From the NCBI RefSeq assembly GCF_030413635.1, contig NZ_CP129235.1:1178001-1242000 (forward strand): 64,000 nucleotides of DNA, read 5' to 3'. Positions 53,858 to 61,529 of this stretch are shown here, piece after piece. Each line of letters starts with the position of its first letter. Position 1 is the stretch's first letter. The position numbers and the translations under genes were made by a program. The notes beneath the pieces are model-generated. The model searched no databases. It was given only the letters and a program-made list of their open reading frames with translations, and had not been told where the DNA came from. This stretch comes from Planococcus shenhongbingii (lineage in GTDB: Bacteria; Bacillota; Bacilli; Bacillales_A; Planococcaceae).

Positions 53858-54853
53858 ATGGAAAGTACTTTACGCCGGAAACGGGTCGTTATTATTGGTG
53901 GAGGCACAGGACTATCTACGCTTCTAAGGGGATTAAAGAAGTTTCCGCTGGACTTAACTGCGGTTGTTACCGTAGCTGATGATGGTGGAAGCTCAGGCCG
54001 GCTTCGAAACGACTTAGATATACCGCCTCCAGGAGACATTCGAAACGTCATGGCTGCTTTATCAGATGCTGAACCATTGGTGGCGGAAATGTTTCAATAC
54101 CGATTTAAACACTCCCCGGATTTGGAAGGACATTCTCTAGGCAATCTTATGCTTGCTGCTTTGACGAACATCACAGGTGATTTTTCACATGCAGTAAGGG
54201 AGATGAGCCGTGTTTTGAACGTCAATGGGACAGTGCTGCCAGCAGCAAACCAGTTGGTCACGCTTCATGCCGAGTTTGAAGATGGCACGATTGTCAGCGG
54301 AGAATCTAAAATTCCGGCGTATTTGCAGCCAATAAAAAGAGTTTTTTTAGAACCGCGTGATGTGAAAACTTTGCCTGATACGATAGAAGCTATCACTAAA
54401 GCGGATGTCATTGTAGTGGGACCAGGTTCGTTGTATACCAGTATATTGCCGAATCTGCTCGTAAAAGACATAAAAAAAGCAGTGGTTGCAGCTGAAGCTA
54501 AAAAAATATATATCTGCAATTTAATGACCCAAGCAGGAGAAACATACAAATATACAGCCTGTGACCATGTTCAAGCCATTTACGACCATGTAGGTGAACC
54601 GTTTTTAGATGCGATTCTGCTCAATAAGGAACAAGTGCCTAAAGGAGTTGTAGAACGCTATAAAAAACAAAAAGCGTGGCCAGTCGAATATGATGAAGAA
54701 CGTTTGCACAATATGGGCCTTGAAATATTCAAACAGGACATCGCGAATATTTTTGGAGAAACAGTCCGGCATGAACCGATGAAAGTAGCAGAATGGCTGT
54801 TTGAATATGCTGGAGGCCTTATCAAAGAAGATCCTGAGCATTTGTATTTTTAA
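53858..54853 (+). CDS. glmR: GlmR (YvcK) regulator of carbon partitioning
   Basis: The 331-residue protein has a Rossmann-like UDP-sugar-binding site: IIGGGTGLSTLLRGLK (about 12-27), VVTVADDGGSSGRLR (about 35-50) and VVGPGSLYTSILPNLL near 188. GlmR binds UDP-GlcNAc and stimulates GlmS, diverting carbon to the cell wall under gluconeogenic growth in B. subtilis. The start MESTLRRKR lies 4 bases after rapZ; AAAGGGCTGAG is its site. Longer frames into rapZ are rejected. Confidence 0.94.
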   Translation: MESTLRRKRVVIIGGGTGLSTLLRGLKKFPLDLTAVVTVADDGGSSGRLRNDLDIPPPGDIRNVMAALSDAEPLVAEMFQYRFKHSPDLEGHSLGNLMLAALTNITGDFSHAVREMSRVLNVNGTVLPAANQLVTLHAEFEDGTIVSGESKIPAYLQPIKRVFLEPRDVKTLPDTIEAITKADVIVVGPGSLYTSILPNLLVKDIKKAVVAAEAKKIYICNLMTQAGETYKYTACDHVQAIYDHVGEPFLDAILLNKEQVPKGVVERYKKQKAWPVEYDEERLHNMGLEIFKQDIANIFGETVRHEPMKVAEWLFEYAGGLIKEDPEHLYF

Positions 54854-54874
54854 TGCTTGGAAGGGGGAATATGG

Positions 54875-55825
54875 ATGTCTTTTGCTTCGGAAACCAAAAA
54901 AGAGATGACACAAGTCGAAGTGGACGATTGTTGTGGGAAAGCGGAATTGTCCGCTTTAATTCGCATGAACGGCACCATATCATTTTCAAATCGGCAATTG
55001 AGCCTTGATATACAAACCGAAAATGCGGCTATAGCCCGTCGGATTTACACATTATTAAAGCGCTTTTACCGGGCTTATCCAGTGGAACTGCTGGTCCGAA
55101 AAAAGATGCGGCTGAAAAAGAATAACGTTTATATTTGCAGAATCAGGGAAGGTTCTAAACATGTGTTGGAAGACCTGGCTATTATTTCAGAAGGCTTCCA
55201 GTTCGAACATGAAATCAATAAAGCGTTAATCGAGAAGAACTGCTGTAAACGAGCGTATTTGCGTGGTGCATTTTTAGCAGGGGGATCTGTTAATAATCCG
55301 GAGACCTCTTCCTATCACTTGGAAATCTACTCGCTTTACAAAGACCATGCGGATTCTTTAGTGAATTTGCTGAACGAATTCCATTTGAACGCAAAGACGA
55401 TTGAACGGAAAAAAGGGTTTGTCACTTATTTGAAAGAAGCGGAAAAAATTTCGGACTTTCTCAGCATTGCCGGTGCGCATTCAGCTTTATTAAAATTTGA
55501 AGATGTGCGGATTATTCGCGATATGCGCAATAGTGTCAACCGTTTAGTGAATTGTGAAACCGCCAATTTGAATAAGACCATTGATGCGGCGCTGCGGCAA
55601 GTGGAAAATATTCGCCTTATTGATCAAATGATCGGGATTGACCAATTGCCGGAACGGCTGCGTGAAATTGCACGCCTGCGGGTAGAATACCAGGACGTCA
55701 CGTTGAAAGAATTGGGCGAGATGGTCTCAACGGGAAATGTCAGCAAATCAGGCGTAAATCACCGGTTGCGGAAAATTGATGAAATTGCCGAAACCTTGAG
55801 AAAAGGAGAAATGATTGGCCAGTGA
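54875..55825 (+). CDS. whiA: WhiA DNA-binding protein
   Basis: The 316-residue protein has an N-terminal LAGLIDADG-homing-endonuclease-like domain without nuclease residues ([20 protein letters not shown] near 125) and a C-terminal helix-turn-helix ([20 protein letters not shown] near 280). WhiA is a sporulation regulator in Streptomyces and influences cell division and chromosome segregation in B. subtilis. The ATG of [11 protein letters not shown] follows AAGGGGG at 8 bases. Fourth gene of the operon. Confidence 0.95.
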   Translation: MSFASETKKEMTQVEVDDCCGKAELSALIRMNGTISFSNRQLSLDIQTENAAIARRIYTLLKRFYRAYPVELLVRKKMRLKKNNVYICRIREGSKHVLEDLAIISEGFQFEHEINKALIEKNCCKRAYLRGAFLAGGSVNNPETSSYHLEIYSLYKDHADSLVNLLNEFHLNAKTIERKKGFVTYLKEAEKISDFLSIAGAHSALLKFEDVRIIRDMRNSVNRLVNCETANLNKTIDAALRQVENIRLIDQMIGIDQLPERLREIARLRVEYQDVTLKELGEMVSTGNVSKSGVNHRLRKIDEIAETLRKGEMIGQ

Positions 55826-55885
55826 TTTTAGGCCTTTCTTTCATATAAGTTAAAGTGTTTAGCCAAGTTTCAGAGGAGGATCAGC

Positions 55886-56143
55886 ATGGTTGATAAACAA
55901 GTGGAAGTACAATTGAAATCAGGATTACAAGCAAGGCAAGCGGCTTTGTTCGTTCAAGAAGCAAACCGTTATAATTCGGATGTTTACTTAGAAAAAGACG
56001 ACAAAAAAGTAAACGCCAAAAGCATTATGGGCATCATGAGCCTGGCAATCAGCAAAGGAACGACCGTCAAAATTTCTGCAGATGGCAGAGATGAAGAAAC
56101 GGCAGTCGAAGCATTGGCTGCCCTTATTGAAAAAGATGCATAA
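55886..56143 (+). CDS. crh: Catabolite repression HPr-like protein Crh
   Basis: The 85-residue HPr paralogue has Gln15 (SGLQARQAA) in place of the PTS phospho-His, so it cannot carry phosphate in sugar uptake. It keeps Ser46 (NAKSIMGIMSL), the HprK target, and as Crh-Ser-P acts as a co-repressor of CcpA. GAGGAGG precedes the ATG. Last gene of its operon, with a terminator directly after. hprK is encoded about 17 kb upstream. Confidence 0.96.
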   Translation: MVDKQVEVQLKSGLQARQAALFVQEANRYNSDVYLEKDDKKVNAKSIMGIMSLAISKGTTVKISADGRDEETAVEALAALIEKDA

Positions 56144-56178
56144 AAAGAGTCCACAGCAATCAGCTGTAGACTCTTTCT
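56144..56178 (+). terminator. Terminator of crh (left member of a duplicated pair)
   Basis: AAAGAGTC and ACAGC pair with GCTGT and GACTCTTT around AATCA with one mismatch. A diverged copy is at 56525-56558 on the far side of repeat R3. Confidence 0.88.
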
Positions 56179-56523
56179 AGCTTGTGGAGAAAGATAAAAC
56201 TTGCATTGGTGATCATTTCTTAACCGATATTCCGCCAACCAGCTACGCTTGCCGCGGGCGAGCGCCAAGCCGCTTCGTCGCTTACGCTCCTGCAAGGTTC
56301 GGCTGTCTCGCTTTCCCGCAGGCGTCTCCGCTGGTTGGCTTCATATCTGGAGAGCGGGAAGCAATAAAAGAGAACTTACTCAAACCAATCATACTTTTAG
56401 AGCGTTTATAAAAATCGTAATAGCGAGCTGAATGCAGCGAAGGAAGCGGCTGAAGCCATGTCCGCGAAAAGCGTCTCGCCTGGAGCGCAATGATAGAAGA
56501 ACATTCGAGTTTCTCAACAGCCT
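56179..56523. repeat. Dispersed intergenic repeat, copy R3
   Basis: The element fills most of the 482-base gap between convergent crh and clpP. Terminal inverted repeats are AGCTTGTGGAGAAA (56179-56192) and TTTCTCAACAGCCT (56510-56523). The internal pair GCCAACCAGC (about 56233) / GCTGGTTGGC (about 56331) is identical to that of R2. The first 66 bases match R2 strongly, and the right third shares GAGCTGAATGCAGCG and CTGGAGCGCAATGA. It lacks the extra GACATTGGCCGA block found in R1 and R2. No gene is supportable. Confidence 0.85.
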
Positions 56524-56524
56524 G

Positions 56525-56558
56525 AAAAAAGTCACAGCAACCAACTGTGGACTCTTTC
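56525..56558. terminator. Duplicated copy of the crh terminator
   Basis: AAAAAAGTC-ACAG and CTGTGGACTCTTT re-create the crh terminator sequence with about five changes. clpP has its own terminator further right, so this copy is redundant. Confidence 0.7.
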
Positions 56559-56579
56559 TATTCGCAAAATCGTTAACAG

Positions 56580-56619
56580 AAAAAGAGGATTCGGAATAAC
56601 TCATCCCGAATCCTCTTTG
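56580..56619 (-). terminator. Terminator of clpP
   Basis: AAAGAGGATTCGG (56582-56594) pairs perfectly with CCGAATCCTCTTT (56606-56618); on the minus strand a T run follows. Confidence 0.92.
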
Positions 56620-56625
56620 TTCATT

Positions 56626-57228
56626 TTATTTTTTTTCGTCCAGCAATTTGTTGCGAGTGATGATTTGATCGACTAAACCATATTCTACTGCACGTTCAGC
56701 AGTCATGAAGTTATCACGGTCTGTATCTTTTGAAATCACTTCTAACGGCTGGCCAGTACGGTCTGACAAGATTTGATTCAATTTTTCACGTAGGTGCAAA
56801 ATGCGTTTCGCTGCAATCTCAATTTCTGTCGCTTGTCCTTGAGCTCCACCAAGTGGTTGGTGAATCATGACTTCAGCGTTTGGAAGTGCATAGCGTTTTC
56901 CTTTTGTCCCAGCTGCAAGCAGGAAAGCACCCATAGATGCTGCCATGCCGATGCAGACAGTTTGAACATCCGGACGGATAAACTGCATAACATCATAAAT
57001 CGCCATACCGGCTGTAATGCTTCCGCCTGGGCTGTTGATGTAAATGGAGATATCTTTATCTGGATCTTCAGCTTCAAGGAATAAGAGCTGTGCTACAATT
57101 GAGTTGGCAACATTATCGTCGATTCCGCTACCGAGCATGATGACACGGTCTTTTAACAAGCGCGAGTAAATATCATAAGCGCGTTCGCCTCTGCTAGTCT
57201 GTTCAATTACTGTAGGAATTAAATTCAT
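56626..57228 (-). CDS. clpP: ATP-dependent Clp protease proteolytic subunit
   Basis: The 200-residue serine peptidase forms the tetradecameric chamber used with ClpC/ClpX/ClpE. The catalytic triad is Ser98 (GMAASMG), His123 (MIHQP) and Asp172 (DTDRDNF), all in the standard positions. The propeptide region [20 protein letters not shown] is typical. The start MNLIPTV lies about 9 bases after GGAGG. A CtsR box lies over its promoter. A tRNA-Arg gene sits divergently upstream, as at clpP in B. subtilis. Confidence 0.97.
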   Translation of the reverse strand: MNLIPTVIEQTSRGERAYDIYSRLLKDRVIMLGSGIDDNVANSIVAQLLFLEAEDPDKDISIYINSPGGSITAGMAIYDVMQFIRPDVQTVCIGMAASMGAFLLAAGTKGKRYALPNAEVMIHQPLGGAQGQATEIEIAAKRILHLREKLNQILSDRTGQPLEVISKDTDRDNFMTAERAVEYGLVDQIITRNKLLDEKK

Positions 57229-57308
57229 AAGATATTTCCTCCTCATAATAAATAGTAGTCAATTCATGCTGAAAGTTCTTCCAGCTGTACTATTATCATA
57301 CACATTAT

Positions 57309-57325
57309 GGTCAATGAAGGTCAAA
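57309..57325. promoter_or_regulatory. CtsR operator upstream of clpP
   Basis: GGTCAATGAAGGTCAAA is a tandem heptad (GGTCAAT-GAA-GGTCAAA) matching the CtsR consensus GGTCAAAnAnGGTCAAA. On the minus strand its complement supplies a -35-like TTGACC with TATGAT 18 bases downstream, so CtsR would block clpP transcription under non-stress conditions. Confidence 0.88.
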
Positions 57326-57348
57326 TCTAACGAATTAAAAAAATAGGC

Positions 57349-57377
57349 TTGAAAAGTTGTTTTGTTATGGTTATAAT
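57349..57377 (+). promoter_or_regulatory. Sigma-A promoter of the tRNA-Arg gene
   Basis: -35 TTGAAA (57349-57354), 17-base spacer, -10 TATAAT (57372-57377), about 24 bases before the mature tRNA end. Confidence 0.8.
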
Positions 57378-57400
57378 AGAAAAGTCGTTAATAACGAAAA

Positions 57401-57472
57401 GCCCTCGTAGTGTAATGGATCACACGTAAGATTCCGGTTCTTAAGATGGGAGTTCGATTCTCTCCGAGGGCA
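57401..57472 (+). tRNA. tRNA-Arg (anticodon CCG)
   Basis: A full cloverleaf can be drawn: acceptor stem GCCCTCG/CGAGGGC (7 bp), D stem GTGT/ACAC, anticodon stem TAAGA/TCTTA with loop TTCCGGT (anticodon CCG, codon CGG), and T arm GGGAG-TTCGATT-CTCTC. The CCA end is not encoded. Single gene with its own promoter and terminator, divergent from clpP. Confidence 0.95.
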
Positions 57473-57484
57473 TATAGATTTAGG

Positions 57485-57525
57485 AAGCCCGTTTTGCCTC
57501 TTTATTGGCAAAGCGGGCTTTTTTT
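57485..57525 (+). terminator. Terminator of the tRNA-Arg gene
   Basis: AAGCCCG with TTTTGCC pairs with GGCAAA and CGGGCTT, then a T run. The next 130 bases up to lemA are AT-rich with no clear feature. Confidence 0.9.
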
Positions 57526-57659
57526 GTGTGGTTAAAAGTAATTATCAAAATAAACTTTTCGTTTTATTAATATAGAGGAATAAAATTCCAATAATTTTAT
57601 TTAATTGCTTTATACTTTAGAAGAAGAAATAAATTCAAAACTACTGAAGAGGTGAAGCA

Positions 57660-58238
57660 TTGAAAAAAATTTTTGTTCCGTTTATTATCCTAATCGCTTT
57701 TATTTTTATTTCCGCAGCTATGTTGATTCCAAGCTATAACAGTTTTGTGCAGCTTGAAGAAGATGTTGACGAATCGTATGCACAGATTGAAAATCAATTG
57801 CAGCGCAGACTCGACTTGATCCCTAATCTTGTTGAAACGGTTAAAGGGTTTGCTGATCAGGAACAGGATATTATTGACAATGTAACGCAGGCACGTTCGA
57901 ATTTGGCCCGTGCTGAAGGCGTCAATGAGCAAGCCGAAGCAGATGCCGAATTGAATGGTGCGTTAAGCCGTTTACTGGTGGTTGTGGAAAATTATCCAGA
58001 AATTCGTTCCAGTGAGAATTTTCAGCAGCTGGCTGATGAATTGGCCGGTACGGAAAATCGAATTGCGGTGGCCAGACGGGATTTCAATGAAACCGTTTCG
58101 GAATTTAACCGAAAAGCAAAAAGTTTTCCTAGCAATATGATTGCCGGCGTTTTCGGTTTTAGTGAAAAAGCATATTTTGAAGCGGCTCCAGGTGCTTCAG
58201 AAGTTCCTAAAGTGGAATTCGGAAGCGACAAGGAATGA
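57660..58238 (+). CDS. LemA family protein
   Basis: The 192-residue protein has one N-terminal membrane helix (FVPFIILIAFIFISAAML) and a LemA four-helix bundle. Landmarks are YNSFVQLEEDVDESYAQIENQLQRR around residues 26-50 (core LQRRLDLIPNLVETVKGF), YPEIRSSENFQQL near 115 and ENRIAVARRDFNETVSEFN near 133. LemA proteins present a soluble coiled-coil outside or inside the membrane; their function is unknown. TTG start after GAGGTG. Overlaps the TPM-domain gene (TGATG); the lemA-TPM pair is a widespread gene couple. Confidence 0.88.
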   Translation: MKKIFVPFIILIAFIFISAAMLIPSYNSFVQLEEDVDESYAQIENQLQRRLDLIPNLVETVKGFADQEQDIIDNVTQARSNLARAEGVNEQAEADAELNGALSRLLVVVENYPEIRSSENFQQLADELAGTENRIAVARRDFNETVSEFNRKAKSFPSNMIAGVFGFSEKAYFEAAPGASEVPKVEFGSDKE

Positions 58239-59017
58239 TGAAGAAAGTAATTTTCTTGTTAGGAACGTTCAGCTTTTTGGTTTCGGCTCCTGTCGGGGCT
58301 GTGGAATTTCCTGAATTGACGGAGGATATATACATTCAGGATATAGCTGATGTCTTAACGCCAGCAGAAGAAGAGGAACTGCGTCGATTGGGAACAGAGC
58401 TTGAAGATGCAACCACTGCCCAGCTCGCGGTGATGGCCGTTCCTTCATTAGAAGGCAAACCGATTGCCGATTATGCATTGGAAGCTCTCCGGCATTATGG
58501 AATAGGAAAGAAAGAGGAGAACAACGGAGCGCTTATGGTCATTTCTACGGGCGACCGGGAAATTTACATTTCCACCGGCTATGGACTTGAAGCGGTTCTT
58601 CCGGATGGTGAAGTGGGACGGATTCTTGACAGCTATGCTATACCGTATTTGAAGCAGGATGAATATGGAAAAGGAATTATGAACACTTATAAAGCGCTTT
58701 ACAAAGAAGTAGCGGCTGCCTATGATTGGAACAATACGTCTTTAGCGGCGCAGCCGGCGGTTCAGCAATCAAGTGTTCCCGATGAGAAGGACGATTGGTT
58801 GATCCCTCGGGGTATCATTGTTGCCGGTATTGTCATATGGATTGTCATTTCCTTGTTCGGCGATGGGGCTGGGAGAGGGAATAGCAAAAATTCAGGAAGA
58901 AGAAGTTCATCAAGTTCACGCCGGAGCAGCAGCGGAAGCTCCCGCAGCAGTGGCGGTGGTTCTCGAAGTGGCCGTGGCGGTTCTGGAGGCGGCGGCGGAG
59001 CAGGCCGCAAATTCTGA
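58235..59017 (+). CDS. TPM-domain membrane protein (YgcG-like)
   Basis: The 260-residue protein has a signal peptide (cleavage near residue 22, SAPVGAVEF) and an extracellular TPM domain (about 32-165: IQDIADVLTPAEEEEL, GKKEENNGALMVIS, YISTGYGLEAVLPDGEVGRI). One membrane helix follows at about 190-212 (GIIVAGIVIWIVISLF). The cytoplasmic tail of about 45 residues is made only of Ser, Arg and Gly plus a final RKF. TPM proteins may act in photosystem or envelope protein turnover, or as phosphatase-like folds; the role here is unknown. Translationally coupled to lemA. Confidence 0.85.
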   Translation: MMKKVIFLLGTFSFLVSAPVGAVEFPELTEDIYIQDIADVLTPAEEEELRRLGTELEDATTAQLAVMAVPSLEGKPIADYALEALRHYGIGKKEENNGALMVISTGDREIYISTGYGLEAVLPDGEVGRILDSYAIPYLKQDEYGKGIMNTYKALYKEVAAAYDWNNTSLAAQPAVQQSSVPDEKDDWLIPRGIIVAGIVIWIVISLFGDGAGRGNSKNSGRRSSSSSRRSSSGSSRSSGGGSRSGRGGSGGGGGAGRKF

Positions 59018-59032
59018 TGAAAGAGGGAAGAA

Positions 59033-59263
59033 ATGATTACATTCTACACACGCCAAAATTGCCCTTTATGTGATGAAGCAAAAATGATGCTTGAGCTTGT
59101 CCGGGAAGATTTTCCTTTCGAATATGAGGAAGTCGATATCGAGAGCGACGATGCCATACATGAAAAATACATGCTGATGATTCCCGTGATCGAAAAAGAC
59201 GGGAAAGTCGTGATTTATGGAAACATCGGATATATCGAATTATTGGAAGCGTTAGAATTCTAA
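59033..59263 (+). CDS. Glutaredoxin-like thiol oxidoreductase
   Basis: The 76-residue thioredoxin-fold protein has an active-site pair CPLC at residues 10-13 (TRQNCPLCDEAK). The cis-Pro loop is MIPVIEKDG near 49-57, and a short terminal helix closes the fold. It belongs to the DUF836/glutaredoxin-like group and may reduce protein or low-molecular-weight disulfides. GAGGGAAG precedes the ATG. Its last codons form the left arm of a terminator. It lies just upstream of cggR. Confidence 0.85.
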   Translation: MITFYTRQNCPLCDEAKMMLELVREDFPFEYEEVDIESDDAIHEKYMLMIPVIEKDGKVVIYGNIGYIELLEALEF

Positions 59264-59275
59264 CGCTTCTTTTTG
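59246..59275 (+). terminator. Terminator formed by a 24-base perfect palindrome
   Basis: GAAGCGTTAGAA followed directly by its reverse complement, then TTTTTG. The stop codon of the glutaredoxin gene (59261-59263) is inside the right arm. Confidence 0.85.
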
Positions 59276-59276
59276 T

Positions 59277-59305
59277 TTGCATTTTAAAGAGGGCTTCGTT
59301 AGAAT
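59277..59305 (+). promoter_or_regulatory. Sigma-A promoter of the cggR-gap operon
   Basis: -35 TTGCAT (59277-59282), 17-base spacer, -10 TAGAAT (59300-59305). Transcription would start near 59312, at the first operator repeat. Confidence 0.65.
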
Positions 59306-59312
59306 GAAACTA

Positions 59313-59341
59313 GTGGGACAATAAAATTCTAAGTGGGACAA
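59313..59341 (+). promoter_or_regulatory. CggR operator (two direct repeats)
   Basis: GTGGGACAA occurs at 59313-59321 and 59333-59341, start to start 20 bases, which is two helical turns on one face. The core GGGAC is the half-site of the B. subtilis CggR operator. It lies just downstream of the promoter, suited to roadblock repression relieved by fructose-1,6-bisphosphate. Confidence 0.82.
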
Positions 59342-59371
59342 AAATTGCCCAGCTTGAAATGGAGTGAACGA

Positions 59372-60415
59372 ATGGATTCATTAACGGAAGCGAAAAAAAA
59401 GCTGATGCCGGAAATGACCGAGCTCCTGAAAAAGCGTTATCAAATTCTGCAGACCATTCAAATGGAACAGCCCATTGGCAGGCGCCCTTTAAGTGAGCTT
59501 GCCGGAATGACTGAACGGGATATCCGAAAAGAAACAGATCTGTTGCGCAACCAGCAGTTGATTGAAACAAAGACCGCTGGAATGATTGTTTCTGAACAGG
59601 GGCTTGAAGTGCTTGAAGCTTTGAAGGATTTTATGCGAGAAATGTCGGGCTTGTCCAACATGGAAAAAGAGCTGAAATCCCTTTTAGGAATATCAAGAGT
59701 GCTGATCGTGCCTCAGAACAGCGACGATATTCCAGCAGTTAAATCGAATATTGGTAAAGAAGCTGCCCGCTTATTGGAAGCGAAGTTCCCACTGTATAAA
59801 AAAATCGCGGTAACAGGCGGCAGTACAATGGCTGCTATTTCAAAAGAAATAGCTTCCGATAAAAGAGATAGCTCTTTGCAATTTATTGCAGCAAGAGGAG
59901 GCTTAGGAGAAGATGTCCTCCATCAAGCCAATACAATCGCCTCCCTGTTTGCTGAAAAAACCGGTGGAGCGGTCAAAACACTTTATCTGCCTGATCATTT
60001 AAGTGCCGAGGCGTACGAGATGATGATGCGGGAACCGGTGATCAAAGAAATGATGGAATTGTACGACCAGACACAAGTTGTTGTACATGGCATCGGAAAC
60101 GCTGAAGAAATTGCGCTGCAGCGAAAGTCCTCATTTGAAGAAGTGGAAAAAATCCGTGCAGGCGAAGCGGTTAGTGAAGCTTTCGGCTATTACTTCGACA
60201 AAAACGGAAATGTAGTTTATCGCATCCGCACAGCGGGAATCCAAATTGAACAAGTTCAAAAAGCGCCTTTCATCCTGGCAGTTGCAGGAGGGCGATCGAA
60301 AGCTAAAGCAATTCTTTCTTACTTCAAGATTGCACCGGAACAAACGGTTTTAATCACAGACGAAGGTGCGGCACGAAAAATAATCGAGTTAACTCAAAAA
60401 CAGGAGGAATTTTAA
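59372..60415 (+). CDS. cggR: Central glycolytic genes repressor CggR
   Basis: The 347-residue SorC-family regulator has an N-terminal winged helix (about residues 20-85: KKRYQILQTIQMEQPIGRR, LAGMTERDIRKETDLLRNQQ) and a sugar-phosphate-binding domain (VTGGSTMAAISKE near 150, ARGGLGEDV near 178, VHGIGNAEE near 238, AVAGGRSKAKAI near 305). Fructose-1,6-bisphosphate relieves repression of its own operon. The start MDSLTEAKKKL is chosen from GGAG 8 bases upstream and alignment with B. subtilis; an ATG at 59333 lies within the operator. It ends just before gap. Confidence 0.93.
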   Translation: MDSLTEAKKKLMPEMTELLKKRYQILQTIQMEQPIGRRPLSELAGMTERDIRKETDLLRNQQLIETKTAGMIVSEQGLEVLEALKDFMREMSGLSNMEKELKSLLGISRVLIVPQNSDDIPAVKSNIGKEAARLLEAKFPLYKKIAVTGGSTMAAISKEIASDKRDSSLQFIAARGGLGEDVLHQANTIASLFAEKTGGAVKTLYLPDHLSAEAYEMMMREPVIKEMMELYDQTQVVVHGIGNAEEIALQRKSSFEEVEKIRAGEAVSEAFGYYFDKNGNVVYRIRTAGIQIEQVQKAPFILAVAGGRSKAKAILSYFKIAPEQTVLITDEGAARKIIELTQKQEEF

Positions 60416-61420
60416 ATGACTTTAAAATTAGCAATTAACGGATTTGGACGTATCGGACGTATTGTATATCGCCAGGTAATGGAAAACCCGGAAGTGGAAG
60501 TAGTGGCAGTAAACGATTTGACTGACGCAAAAATGCTTGCACATCTTTTGAAATATGATTCAGTGCACGGTATTTCAGATGCAGAGATTTCTGCTGAAGG
60601 CGAAGACCTTATCGTGAACGGCAAAAGAATGCGTGTATTCGCTGAAAAAGATCCTGCAGCTCTTCCATGGGGAGAATTAGGGGTTGACATCGTCCTTGAA
60701 TCGACAGGCCGATTCACAGACGCTGATGCGGCTGCTAAACATATCGAAGCTGGTGCTAAGAAAGTTATCGTTTCAGCACCGGGCAAAGACATGAAAACAT
60801 TGGTTATGGGCGTGAACCATGACAGCTACGACCCAGCAACGGACAACGTAGTATCAAATGCTTCATGTACGACTAACGGCCTTGCAGGTATTTCAAAAGT
60901 ATTGAATGATCGTTTCGGCATCAAACATGCCATGATGACGACCATCCACTCTTATACAAATGACCAAATTCTATTGGATTCACCTCACAAAGATTATCGC
61001 CGTGCACGGGCAGCAGCAGAATCCATGATTCCGACAACTACAGGAGCTGCGGTAGCAGTAACAAAAGTATTGCCGGAACTGAAAGGCAAACTGGACGGAA
61101 TGGCTATCCGCGTTCCTACACCGAACGTATCATTGATCGACTTAGTGGCAGAACTTGAAACAGAAGCTACTGTTGAAGATGTCAACAATGCGTTGAAAGA
61201 AGCTACTGAAAACGAATTGAAAGGTTACTTGGCTTATACGGACCTGCCACTGGTTTCTAGCGACTATAACGGCAACCCGGCTTCATCTACAATCGACGGT
61301 GCATCTACAATGGCGCTTGGCGGAAACATGGTGAAAGTTCTTTCATGGTATGACAACGAATCTGGTTATTCTGCACGTTGTATCGACCTTGCTCTTCACA
61401 TGTATAAAACAGGATTGTAA
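60416..61420 (+). CDS. gap: Glyceraldehyde-3-phosphate dehydrogenase, glycolytic type
   Basis: The 334-residue enzyme has NAD-binding NGFGRIGR (residues 8-15), Asp34 in VAVNDLTD pointing to NAD preference, and catalytic Cys151 in SNASCTTN with His178 in TTIHSYTNDQ. The phosphate-site loop is RARAAAESMIPTTTGAA. Unusual is the residue after the active site: most GapA enzymes read CTTNC, but here it is CTTNG, followed by LAGIS rather than LAPFA. The second Cys is not essential for catalysis but is very conserved. GGAGG precedes the ATG; the gene directly follows cggR. Confidence 0.96.
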   Translation: MTLKLAINGFGRIGRIVYRQVMENPEVEVVAVNDLTDAKMLAHLLKYDSVHGISDAEISAEGEDLIVNGKRMRVFAEKDPAALPWGELGVDIVLESTGRFTDADAAAKHIEAGAKKVIVSAPGKDMKTLVMGVNHDSYDPATDNVVSNASCTTNGLAGISKVLNDRFGIKHAMMTTIHSYTNDQILLDSPHKDYRRARAAAESMIPTTTGAAVAVTKVLPELKGKLDGMAIRVPTPNVSLIDLVAELETEATVEDVNNALKEATENELKGYLAYTDLPLVSSDYNGNPASSTIDGASTMALGGNMVKVLSWYDNESGYSARCIDLALHMYKTGL

Positions 61421-61472
61421 TCCCAAATTTATAGCTTAATTTCCGATGAACCTCTATAATGGAAGAGGGTAG

Positions 61473-61508
61473 AGGGGTGGGGATTTACCCCACCCCTTAT
61501 TTTTTTTA
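61473..61508 (+). terminator. Terminator-like hairpin between gap and pgk
   Basis: AGGGGTGGGG and CCCCACCCCT form a 10-bp stem around ATTTA, then TATTTTTTTT. It would let gap be made in excess over pgk and the genes behind it, either as a partial terminator or a processing site, as seen in other Bacillales. Confidence 0.88.
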
Positions 61509-61529
61509 GACGAACGGGGAGGTAGTGTC

